A stretch of DNA of 64,000 nucleotides from Cinnamomum chago (taxonomy: Eukaryota; Streptophyta; Magnoliopsida; Laurales; Lauraceae). How positions within the stretch are numbered: the first letter of the stretch is position 1; the number at the start of each line of letters is the position of its first letter. This document shows, one piece after another, positions 34,119-45,231 of this stretch. The notes beneath the pieces were generated by a model. It was given only the letters and a program-made list of their open reading frames with translations, was not told the DNA's origin and did no database searches. Where the stretch lies: contig CP142454.1 in NCBI GenBank assembly GCA_038049695.1, positions 90,728,501-90,792,500 of the forward strand, given 5' to 3'. Position numbers and translations under genes: made by a program.

Positions 34119-36104
34119 GGCCTTGAACCCCTTGACCAACCTATTCTTTATAGTTAAATCTCCTTGTTGGTCAAGTTGCATTTGCATTTTGTTTTCTTTT
34201 AGTTACATTTATTTAAATGCATTGCATTTCTTTATGATCAATTGATTTTGTTTTCATACACCATTCTAAGTTACACTTCATGGTTTTCAAAATCTTTTGA
34301 TTATAATTTCATCATGTTTGATTTGCTTTTTGCACATTTATGTTTTGCATTGCATTTCTTCATGATCAATTGATTGTGATTTCAAAAGCTTTCTTAGCTA
34401 GACTCTTCATGATCAATTGTTGTTGAATCATTTGTGTAGATATGATAGTAAGATTATTTGAACAAATGATTTGGATCAATTCAAGTTTTCCATGGATTTC
34501 TAAGTTATACTTTTATATGGAGAACATTGTTTTGAAAAATCAACTTGTATGTGTTTCAATTAAGTTATATCTTTTAAAATACAATGTTGAAAATTGATCT
34601 TCTAAATCATTCTTTTTATGCTCATTGTTGGATTTTGTTTTTCAAAATGATTTGAAGATTGTTTGAATGGAAATGCCTATAACATCATTAGTTATATTCT
34701 TCTAAAGCATGTTCCATGTGTTCATTTCCTTTTCTTTTGGTTTCATTATCTTAGAAATGGAAATGTATGTTGTTTGCATCCTTGCTTGTTTATTTACATT
34801 CTTTTTATATGCAAATGACTTTTGGTTCCATGTATGGTTGTGATCTTAGTTATATTTGTAGAAACCATACTAGAACCCAAATCCATCCTCTATGCCTTAT
34901 AGTCATATCTTTTTGGATGGTTATGATGTTGACTCATGTAGATTCTCTTGGTATCATCCTTATACATGTTTCAACTTCATTGTAGTGTTCTTGATCATAT
35001 GAAACTCTTTGAAATCTATTCCTCATATTTCTATATGTTTGATGGATATCTTAGATGTTGAATTCATATGATTTTGACACTTTGGAAATTGCATGCATTA
35101 CCATGTAATATCATTTTGCATTGCAATTTACCTTGTTCATCACTATGCTTATTAGTTATATCTTTAAAAGTGATGAATATGCATTTATGATGCGTGTCGG
35201 AATTTTGTGTTTATCACATCCTTGCTCTTTAACATGTTGTCAAATTCAATTGGTTTCATTTGGTATAATTTAAGATTGATTTGATTTCTTGTGTATGTGA
35301 TAGACCTTGTGTGCATTGGATTGAGCTTGATAGTTATATATTTGTTCCATGTCACATTCCATTAGCATCATAATGTTCATGTTGCCACCTCTTTTGCTCA
35401 TATAGGTATATCTCATGACCACCATGTTTATGTGTTCATAATATTGGTTGGTTATTAGTTGAGGTTGGCTTCATGTTTGAATTTCATTTCACTCATCTTG
35501 CTCTTTAATAGTCATATTTATTGATTGAATGAAATGAGTTCAAAACCTTACATAGCATATGATTTTCATAAGTTATATTGATTGATGCTATGTTTGAGTA
35601 AACCCCATTGTATCATGGATAGCTCTAATTTGGATTCTTCCTAATAGGTATATTCTTACATCCATTTTAGAGTGATTGTGTTAATAGTCATATCCTTAAA
35701 TCTCAATTGGTATTCTTTGTTTTTCCAATTGATATCCATGATTGCTTTTCCCATTGACCTTGATCTTTTGGTAATTTGATCATATTGTGCTTTATAGTTA
35801 TATGAATCTAATCCTTTCCTTGAAGTTGACCCTCATTTGGTTAAACCATCTTCTTCTTGCATCTAATAGTTAAATCTTGTCAAAAGTTTGACAAAAGAAG
35901 AGAATGGATTGAGGGGGAGTGTAAACCTTCATAGGAAGAATTAGTTTTGATCAAATTCACCCTTGGATTGCCTTGGAGCCCTTAGAGATAACTTCCATAC
36001 ATGATAGCCTGTTACGTATTTCATTTTCGATTTCATTTGTTAACAGGTCCTACTAAAGGTATTTTCCTTGTTTCATGTGTGTAGGTACCTTTGCAATTTA
36101 ATGT
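34119..36104 (+). other. Element B post-gag non-coding region with dispersed TAGTTATATC motif
   Basis: No frame above 72 codons. A degenerate motif, consensus near TAGTTATATCTTT, recurs at about 34150, 34201, 34270, 34502, 34563, 34690, 34847, 34900, 35154, 35333, 35406, 35508, 35573, 35646, 35686, 35800 and 35868: at least 17 sites in 1.7 kb, all in the same orientation, with unrelated DNA between. The order is the same in C and D. Function unknown. Confidence 0.7.
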
Positions 36105-36480
36105 CAAAGGGGGAGAGAGAGTTCGAGAGTTCAAGTACTCGAAGATCTCCTATCCATCAAAGGGGGAGAAAGAATTCAAGTTCTCAAAAGGGTGAAGAGA
36201 ATGTCCAAGCTTCCTAAGGGGAGAGTTGTCTTGCCAAAGGGAGAGAGAGGCATGGTCAAAGGGGGAGAGCAAATAGAAGAAAGAAAGCTTGGAGCTTAGA
36301 GAAAGCTTAGAGATTGATCAAGCACCAAGCATCATGAAGAATGAAGAAAAGAGCCCAAGCTAAAAGAAGAGAAGCATCCAAGAAGAAGATTTCAAGACTT
36401 GTCCAGCTGAGGGGGAGCTGAAGACTAAGAGTGTAATTTCAATGATGAGTAAGTTGCCATCAAATTGCAAAGGGGGAGTT
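36105..36480 (+). other. Multi-polypurine-tract block of element B
   Basis: At least seven AAAGGGGGAGA-like tracts (36106, 36160, 36186, 36215, 36236, 36258, 36410, 36469), the last touching the 3' LTR at 36481; another GAGGGGGAGTG lies at 35911. Only the last is needed to prime plus-strand DNA. Such multiplication is a described Sirevirus signature. Confidence 0.85.
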
Positions 36481-38424
36481 TGTTAGGAATTTTGTATTTG
36501 CAATTTGATGGATGCATTTGCACTTTAGCATCATTTGATTTACACACACTTGCATTGATTTAAAATATCTTGAAATCTTGACTTTTACATGCATTGGTTT
36601 TTAGATTTGGAAAAGTTTTTGTTTTATGCATGTTTTGGTTCTAAACTTGGATGCATTGGTTTTAGAATACAAACTCTTTTGAAAACCTATTTCCTTGTGC
36701 ATTATATTTGGAAAATCATCTTGAGAATTTAGGTTTGAGCTTTGCATACTTTCATCACTTTCAGAATCATTTTTGTATGCATTTTCATTTGAAAAGAGTT
36801 TTATCCAATCAAGCTAGCCTTTGGTTTTAAACTTTTGAATCATCTTAGGCTTTGTGTGTTCATGTTTTTAAACTTCTTAGAATGACTTAAAACATGTTTT
36901 TCAAGCTTGATTTAGTGGGCAAAAAGGTCCCCCAAGCAAAACCTTCAAATATGCAAAAGTTGCATTTTTTGCAAAAAGGGGGTGTCCCGGCAGTGTCGCC
37001 GGTCGACCGAGATACAGGTCTCGGTCGACCGAGACAACTGCAGGCAAAATTTGCCTGGGAGCACCAACGGTCAGAAATATGACCGTTGTGTGTTCTCGGT
37101 CGACCGAGACCTGTGTCTAGGTCGACCGAGGACTAGCCGTTGGACACTTTTTGGCTATAAAATCCATTCTTTTCCAACCTTTTTCAATGCTTGATACATG
37201 AACCTTTGAGACCATTTTGGAGCCATTGAAAGGGGATGAAGTTGGAAAGGCTAGAAGGTCATTACGAGAGCTAAAGCTTGGATCAATGAGTTAAACCACC
37301 AAGTAAGCTCTACCTTTGTTAATCATGGTTTTCATGTTTTGTTTAAACTATTGGTAAATGGTTTTGTACATGATAACTATGATGTGTTGAATCCATTCTT
37401 CTCCTAATCTTTGATCTAATTAAGATTGGATTCTTCACCTTCGTTTCAATCCAAGTTGTTTTTAAACCTTACTTAATCATGCTTAGCCAAAGTCTTTGAT
37501 TTCCTTTAATGCATGATTCTTTGTCTTGGTTGAAACCTAATTTGTTGTTTTCCTTCATTTGAACTTTAGTTAAATCTATTTGTTTTTGAAAACAACATTG
37601 CACATGCATCACATGTTCTAAGTTAGTCATTTTCATACAACTTGTCATTCTTTGATTTTCATATCATTAACAAGTTATTAAACATACATGTGATTTGCAT
37701 TAAACTTCAATCAAGTCTTTTATATGTCTTAAACTTTGAAATGCTTTGAGTATACATTTGAATAAGCCTTCTTTTTAAACTTGATTGAAGTCATCACACA
37801 CACACATCATGAGCATACACTTTTGCATTTATAGAGTGTTTGTGTGAGTTTGTTTTAAACTTTCATATCCGCCTATTTAAGAGGCAATTTCATTGAGCTT
37901 TAAATTATATCTCTTAGAGTGATCTTTTGTGAAGACACTAACTTAGAGAAATCTTTATCTTGTAAGGTTATTGCTTAGCCTAAGAAAATCATTGTGTAAA
38001 GGTTATTGCTTAGCCTTGAAAAGCATCTTGTAAGGTTATTTCTTAGCCTAAGAAAAGCATTTTGTAAAGGTTATTGCTTAGCCTATAAAAGCACATTGAG
38101 AGGTTGTTGTTTAGCCTAGAAAAACAACATTGTAAGGGTTATTGCTTAGCCTAGTAAAAAGCATACATAGTGGAAATCCAGTGGGGTGTTGGATGCACAA
38201 GCCGATAGTGGATGTAGGCACGTTGGCCGAACCACTATAAATATTGTGTTGTGGTGATTGCTATATGGTGATTGTTTTTGTTTAGCTTCCGCATATTGTT
38301 TGACTAAATCATCACATTTGACTAGTTTGTTTTAAAGAAGTTAAATTTGGTTTAAATTGGTCATAGTTGTAGCACACCCTATTCACCCCCCCCCCCTCTA
38401 GGGTTAGGATCCCACGGACTTTCA
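36481..38424 (+). repeat. Element B 3' LTR (1,944 bp)
   Basis: Complete LTR from TGTTAGG to CTTTCA. It keeps the full palindrome core (37001-37127), TATAAAAT (37156-37163), the 35-bp repeat block (37971-38165) and an 11-C run. It differs from the 5' LTR by the 97-bp deletion in the latter and by scattered substitutions, more than the pair in element C, so B is older than C, as the nesting requires. Confidence 0.94.
37001..37163 (+). promoter_or_regulatory. LTR promoter core with palindrome cluster (B 3' LTR)
   Basis: Four GGTCGACC palindromes (37001-37008, 37023-37030, 37098-37105, 37120-37127), a CAGGCAAA-A-TTTGCCTG palindrome (37041-37057) and an inverted repeat CAACGGTCA/TGACCGTTG (37065-37073, 37080-37088) lie within 155 bp upstream of TATAAAAT (37156-37163). 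Palindromes in the LTR cis region are described for Sireviruses. They could be transcription-factor sites or, in RNA, hairpins that feed small-RNA silencing. Confidence 0.7.
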
Positions 38425-38474
38425 CCGCGTAATCGGAGAATTGGGGACCCATTTACATCCCTAGTCGTATGCCA

Positions 38475-40496
38475 GCTCAGCTGTGAGAGGTCATGGGTTT
38501 GAGTCCTCGAATCACTGCTCCCTCCTTCCCTCATAAATATATCTATATATATTTTGGCCGAACGGGTATTCCGGCTCTCAAGCACAAAGTGAAAATAAAT
38601 AAATAAATAACCCCAGCACGGCCCATCTATTAATAACTAAACCCCATACCCAAACCCCAATCCATGAGAGGAGGAAAGCCGGAAACTGCCAGTTTACCGC
38701 CGATTCTAGTAGCGGTAAAGCTTCAATTTCCGGTTTTCCTCCTCTCAGAGAGGAGGAAATTTGGAAAGTAATGAGTTTACCGTCGATTCTAGCATCGGTA
38801 AAGTTAAGTGAGTGTCCAAATAAAGTCGCAAGGCCTTTCCAGTTCCAAATAAAAAATAATAGAATGAAAGAATCGATAGTTCCGTTTTTCTTGCAGCACA
38901 TATCTAATGAACACCCATATGATATGAATAGAGAGAAAAAAAATCACACAAGCTGACTTTGGCAATTGACACATGTGGAATTCATTTTCTAGTCTTTCTA
39001 ATATATATTCTTCCCCATAAATAATAGTAAAAATATATAAACAGTTATCAAATGTCATCCCCATAATTAGAGAATAAAATCCGAGATATCACTCTATTAA
39101 AGCGATTTGCTCCTGTCTATAACTCCATCCTTAAATCTTTCATCACTCGTAGTCTTTAATGATCATCCGTGTGATTCACTTGATAATAAATTCTTAAAAA
39201 TTGAATTCCTTGCAAACAGAGGGGCCCGTAAGAGAGCACATCTGGGAAAGAAAATTTAAAAGCATTGAGTGTTATCACGTATCTAATCTAGAGAAATGAC
39301 ACAAATGGTTTTGCAAGCTTGTAATCAACATCTAAGCTTTATTTTTGTTGACATGCTTAGATTTGGAAACTCTCTGGACCTAACCAGAAAGTCGAACGAC
39401 TAATGGAACTGGTCAAATCAAGCTCGATAACTTTTTAGGACCGTAGCAAAACACCACACGGTCGCTTACATGCACAGAAAGGCAGTGGTGTCTCGACTAC
39501 TACGGCATGTTTGTAGGGTTGCAAACAGAACGGTTCCGGATCGGAACCATAGTGGACTCGAACCCGTTTCTGAATAACGATTCCGGTTCTGAATCTGGTT
39601 TTGACTCGGAACTTGTTTAGTTGGCTCCAGACCCGGCTCGAATAGGATAACCCGGATCCAGGTCTACCTAGAGGACTGGAATCTTGTTCCAAAATTGTTT
39701 CTAATTTTTCTTTATTCTTCTTGTCTCCTAAAATAAGCATATCATTCAGCTTATAACAGTGCGTCAAGTCCACTACTGCTAATATTGTACGTAAAAATGT
39801 AAAAAAAGGGAGTTAATTTTGAGGTAGAATTTGCAATATCAAATGCTGATATGTCCGGTCCACGGGTCGGAACCTTTACGGACCCTGACCCGTTTATCAA
39901 TCGGATGCTAAATTAGGTTCCGGACCCGGACCCGTTTATGAAGCGGAACCTAAAATAGGTTCCAGACCCGGTTTTTTACTGGTCGGGACTTTAGGGAAAT
40001 CGGATACCCGTTTGGAACCCTACATGTTTGTGAGTATAGGCTCTTTTTTTTTTGTCTGGTTGAAATGAAGGCTCTGCTTGTTTCACGTACATTCTCGATC
40101 GTACATATTTGGATCTCTGGTTTTTATTGTACTAAGAAACAAGTGAGATAAGAAAGAGAAGGTGGAACCGGATCCGGACCCGGACCCGGAACCGTTTCGG
40201 AACCGATTCCTTGTCTTCGGAACCGGAACCCGAACAATATATGGGACGGGTCTAGATCCAGGTCCGGGTCTAGGTAGAGAATGATATAAAAAAAACATAT
40301 AGTTTTTAGGAGAGATTTTAGAAAATTGAGGTAATATGTTGGTTATCGGGTCCACGGGTCCGAACTAAGGTGGAACCAGACCCGGACCGATTTTCTTATT
40401 GGGGCATGATTAAGGACCCAGACCCGGTTTTAACAGGTCGGAACCTCCGCGTAATCGGAGAATTGGGGACCGATTTACATCCTTGGTCGTATGCCA
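38475..40496 (+). repeat. Array unit U9, with 351-bp deletion
   Basis: At 38668/38669 CCATGAG joins AGGAGGAAAGCC directly. Against U11 this removes 351 bp (43051-43401), with a shared GAG at the junction. The first hairpin copy is lost with it. hAT-like element at 39514-40022. Confidence 0.9.
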
Positions 40497-42856
40497 GCTC
40501 AGCTGTGAGAGGTCATGGGTTTGAGTCCTCGCATCACTGCTCCCTCCTTCCCTCAAAAATATATCTATATATATTTTAGCCGAACGGGTATTCCGGCTCT
40601 CAAGCACAAAGTGCAAATAAATAAATAAATAACCCGAGCACGGCCCATCTATTAATAACTAAACCCCATACCCAAAGCCTAATCCATGAGCTCAGTTACA
40701 AAGAAAGAAAACACACTCCTTTTTTAGAGAAGAAATAAAAATGCTACTCTCTCGCCTCCTGATTATACTGCATCCTAAATTTTGTTCTCTCTTATATTGA
40801 CCATTTACTTCGCTTCAACGATAAAATAAATTTACGACTTATTGTGTGTTTATTGTGATTTCATATTATTTGATCCAATTGTTATTCATACATGTCCACC
40901 CATCATTTTGTGAACCAAGCCCCGACCCGTGACCCATAATAAAGCGAAAGAAGGAAAAAAGGCTAAAAAATCGGTTTTTGAAATTTTCGCCGTATGTATC
41001 AGCGGTATACCTGCAGTTTCCAGATTTCCTCCTCTCAGAGAGGAGGAATGTAGTTTACCGCCGATTCTAGTAGCGGTAAAGCTTCAATTTCCGGCTTTCC
41101 TCCTCTCAGAGAGGAGGAAATCTGGAAAGTAACGAGTTTACCGCCGATTCCAGCAACGATAAAGCTGAGTGAGTGTCCAAATAAAGTTGCAAGTCCTTTC
41201 CAGTTCCAAATAAAAAATAATAGAATGAAAGAATCGATAGTTGCATTTTTCTTGCAGCGCATATCTAGTGAACACCCATATGATATGAATAGAGAGAAAA
41301 AAATCACACAAGCTGACTTTCGCAATTGACACATGTTGAATTCAATTTCTACTCTTTCTAATATATATGCTTCCCCATAAATAAAAGTAAAAATATATAA
41401 ACATTTATCAAATATCATCCCCATAATTAGAGAATTAAATCCGAGATATCACTCTATTAAAGCAATTTGCTCATGTCTACAACTCCATCCTTAAATCTTT
41501 CATCACTCGTAGTCTTTAATGATCATCTGTGTGATTCACTTGAAAATAAATTCTTCAAAATTCAATTCCATGCAAACAGAGGGGCCCGTAAGAGAGCACA
41601 TCTAGGAAAGAAAATTTAAAAGCATTGAGTGTTATCACGTATCTAATCTAGAGAAATGACACAAAAGGTTTTGCAAGCTTATAATCAACATCTAAGCTTT
41701 ATTTTTGTTGACATGCGATGATTTGGAAACTCTCTGGACCTAACCAGAAAGCCGAACGACTGATAGAACTGGTCAAATCAAGCTCGATAACTTTTTAGGA
41801 CCGTAGCAAAACACCACACGGTCGCTTACACGCACAGAAAGGCAGTGATGTCTCGACTACTACGGCATGTTTGTAGGGTTGCAAACAGAACGGTTCCGGA
41901 TCGGAACCATAGTGGACTCGAACCCGTTTCTGAATAACGGTTCCGGTTCTGAATCTGGTTTTGACTCGGAACTTGTTTCGTTGGCTCCAGACCCGGCTCA
42001 AATAGGATAACCCGGATCCAGGTCTACCTAGAGGACTAGAATCTTGTCCCAAAATTGATTCTAATTTATCTTTATTCTTCTTGTCTCCTAACATAAGCAT
42101 ATCATTCAGCTTATAACAGTGCGTCAAGTCCACTACTGCTAATATTGTACGTAAAAATGTAAAAAAAAAGGGAGTTAATTTTGAGGTAGAATTTACAATA
42201 TCAAATGCTCATATGTCCGGTCCACGGGTCAGAACCTTTATGGACCCTGACCCGTTTATCAATCGGAAGCTAAATTAGGTTCCGGACCCGGACCCGTTTA
42301 TGAAGCGGAACCTAAAATAGGTTCCAGACCCGGTTTTTTACTGGTCGGAACTTCAGGGAAATCGGATACCCATTTGGAACCCTACATGTTTGCGAGAATA
42401 GGCTCTTTTTTTTTTTTTTGTCTGGTTGAAATGAAGGCTCTGCTTGTTTCACGTACATTCTCGATCGTAGATATTTGGATCTCTGGTTTTTATTGTACTA
42501 AGAAACAAGTGAGATAAGAAAGAGAAGGTGGAACCGGATCCGGACCCAGAACCGTTTCGGAACTGATTCCTTGTGTTCGGAACCGGAACCCGAACAATAT
42601 ATGGGACGGGTCTAGATCCAGGTCCGGGTCTAGGTAGAGAATGATATAAAAAAAACATATGGTTTTTAGGAGAGATTTTAGAAAATTGAGGTAATATGTT
42701 GGTTATCGGGTCCACGGGTCCGAACTAAGGTGGAACCAGACCCGGACCGATTTTCTTATTGGGGCATGATTAAGGACCCAGACCCGGTTTTAACAGGTCG
42801 GAACCTCCGCGTAATCAGAGAATTGGGGACCCATTTACATCCCTAGTCGTATGCCA
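40497..42856 (+). repeat. Array unit U10
   Basis: 2,360-bp unit, mostly colinear with the left-domain type with scattered substitutions. hAT-like element at 41874-42384; hairpin module near 41030-41125. Confidence 0.92.
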
Positions 42857-45231
42857 GCTCAGCTGTGAGAGGTCATGGGTTTGAGTCCTCGCATCACTGC
42901 TCCCTCCTTCCCTCATAAATATATCTATATATATTTTGGCCGAACGGGTATTCCGGCTCTCAAGCACAAAGTGAAAATAAATAAATAAATAACCCGAGCA
43001 CGGCCCATCTATTAATAACTAAACCCCATACCCAAAGCCCAATCCATGAGCTCAGTTACAAACAAAGAAAACACTCTCCTTTTTAAGAGAAGAAATAAAA
43101 ATGCTACTCTCTCACCTTCTGATTCTACTGCCTCCTAAATTTTGTTCTCTCTTATATTGACCATTTACTTCGCTTCAACGGTAAAATAAATTCACGATTT
43201 ATTGTGTGTTTATTGTGATTTGATATTATTTCATCAAATTCTTATTCACACAAGTCCATCCATGATTTTGTGAAACAAGAACCGACCCGTGAACCACAAT
43301 AAAGCAAAAGAAGGAAAAAAAGGCTAAAAAATTTATTTTTGAAATTTCTGCAGTATGTATCCACGGTATACCTGCAGTTTCCAGATTTCTTCCTCTCAGA
43401 GAGGAGGAAAGCCGGAAACTGCCAGTTTACCGCCGATTCTAGTAGCGGTAAAGCATCAATTTCCGGTTTTCCTCCTCTCAGAGAGGAGGAAATCTGGAAA
43501 GTAATGAGTTTACCGTCGATTCTAGCATCGGTAAAGTTAAGTGAGTGTCCAAATAAAGTCGCAAGGCCTTTCCAGTTCCAAATAAAAAATAATAGAATGA
43601 AAGAATCGATAGTTCCATTTTTCTTGCAGCACATATCTAATGAACACCCATATGATATGAATAGAGAGAAAGAAAATCACACAAGCTGACTTTGGCAATT
43701 GACACAAGTGGAATTCATTTTCTAGTCTTTCTAATATATATTCTTCCCCATAAATAATAGTAAAAACATATAAACAGTTATCAAATGTCATCCCCATAAT
43801 TAGAGAATAAAATCCGAGATATCACTCTATTAAAGCAATTTGCTCCTGTCTATAACTCCATCCTTAAATCTTTCATCACTCGTAGTCTTTATTGATCATC
43901 CGTGTGATTCACTTGATAATAAATTCTTAAAAATTGAATTCCTTGCAAACAGAGGGGCCCATAAGAGAGCACATCTGGGAAAGAAAATTTAAAAGCATTG
44001 AGTGTTATCACGTATCTAATCTAGAGAAATGACACAAATGGTTTTGCAAGCTTGTAATCAACATCTAAGCTTTATTTTTGTTGACATGCTTAGATTTGGA
44101 AACTCTCTGGACCTAACCAGAAAGCCGAACGACTAATGGAACTGGTCAAATCAAGCTCGATAACTTTTTAGGACCGTAGCAAAACACCACACGATCGCTT
44201 ACATGCACAGAAAGGCAGTGATGTCTCGACTACTACGGCATGTTTGTAGGGTTGCAAACAGAACGGTTCCGGATCGGAACCATAGTGGACTCGAACCCGT
44301 TTCTGAATAACGATTCCCGTTCTGAATCTGGTTTTGACTCGGAACTTGTTTAGTTGGCTCCAGACCCGGCTCGAATAGGATAACCCGGATCCAGGTCTAC
44401 CTAGAGGACTGGAATCTTGTTCCAAAATTGATTCTAATTTTTCTTTATTCTTCTTGTCTCCTAAAATAAGCATATCATTCAGCTTATAACAGTGCGTCAA
44501 GTCCACTACTGCTAATATTGTACGTAAAAATGTAAAAAAAGGGAGTTAATTTTGAGGTAGAATTTGCAATATCAAATGCTCATATGTCCGGTCCACGGGT
44601 CGGAACCTTTACGGACCCTGACCCGTTTATCAATCGGATGCTAAATTAGGTTCCGGACCCGGACCCGTTTATGAAGCGGAACCTAAAATAGGTTCCAGAC
44701 CCGGTTTTTTACTGGTCGGAACTTTAGGGAAATCGGATACCCGTTTGGAACCCTACATGTTTGTGAGTATAGGCTCATTTTTTTTTTTGTCTGGTTGAAA
44801 TGAAGGCTCTGCTTGTTTCACGTACATTCTCGATCGTACATATTTGGATCTCTGGTTTTTATTGTACTAAGAAACAAGTGAGATAAGAAAGAGAAGGTGG
44901 AACCGGATCCGGACCCGGACCCGGAACCGTTTCGGAACCGATTCCTTGTCTTCGGAACCGGAACCCGAACTATATATGTGACGGGTCTAGATCCAGGTCC
45001 GGGTCTAGGTAGAGAATGATATAAAAAAAACATATAGTTTTTAGGAGAGATTTTAGAAAATTGAGGTAATATGTTGGTTATCGGGTCCACGGGTCCGAAC
45101 TAAGGTGGAACCAGACCCGGACCGATTTTCTTATTGGGGCATGATTAAGGACCCAGACCCGGTTTTAACAGGTCGGAACCTCCGCGTAATCGGAGAATTG
45201 GGGACCCATTTACATCCTTGGTCGTACGCCA
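42857..45231 (+). repeat. Array unit U11
   Basis: 2,375-bp unit. The first hairpin module keeps about 15 bp (AAGCCGGAAACTGCC, near 43410) that are missing in U1-U8 and U10. An extra GACCCG in GGACCCGGACCCGG (about 44910) is shared with U9. hAT-like element at 44247-44755. Confidence 0.92.

Larger units (their letters stand above)
23014..38424 (+). mobile_element. Element B: Sirevirus-like TR-GAG LTR retrotransposon (with nested C)
   Basis: Bounded by TGTTAGG at 23014 and CTTTCA at 38424, with a 5-bp duplication CCGCG (23009-23013 and 38425-38429). Without element C it is about 7.8 kb: 5' LTR (23014-23830 plus 31404-32434), tRNA-iMet PBS (32437-32448), gag (32550-34118), a non-coding stretch, many polypurine tracts, and 3' LTR (36481-38424). 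No protease, integrase, reverse transcriptase or RNase H frame is present. The LTR end (TTCACCCCC..., TCTAGGG, TTTCA, then ATTGGTATCAGAGC), multi-PPT and palindromic LTR core are traits of the Copia Sirevirus lineage. Confidence 0.93.

Noticed and set aside
23014-38424. One 15-kb retrotransposon with internal inverted LTRs
   Set aside because: Two different 5-bp duplications (CCGCG outside, GAATC inside) and two PBS/gag sets in opposite orientation show two nested elements.
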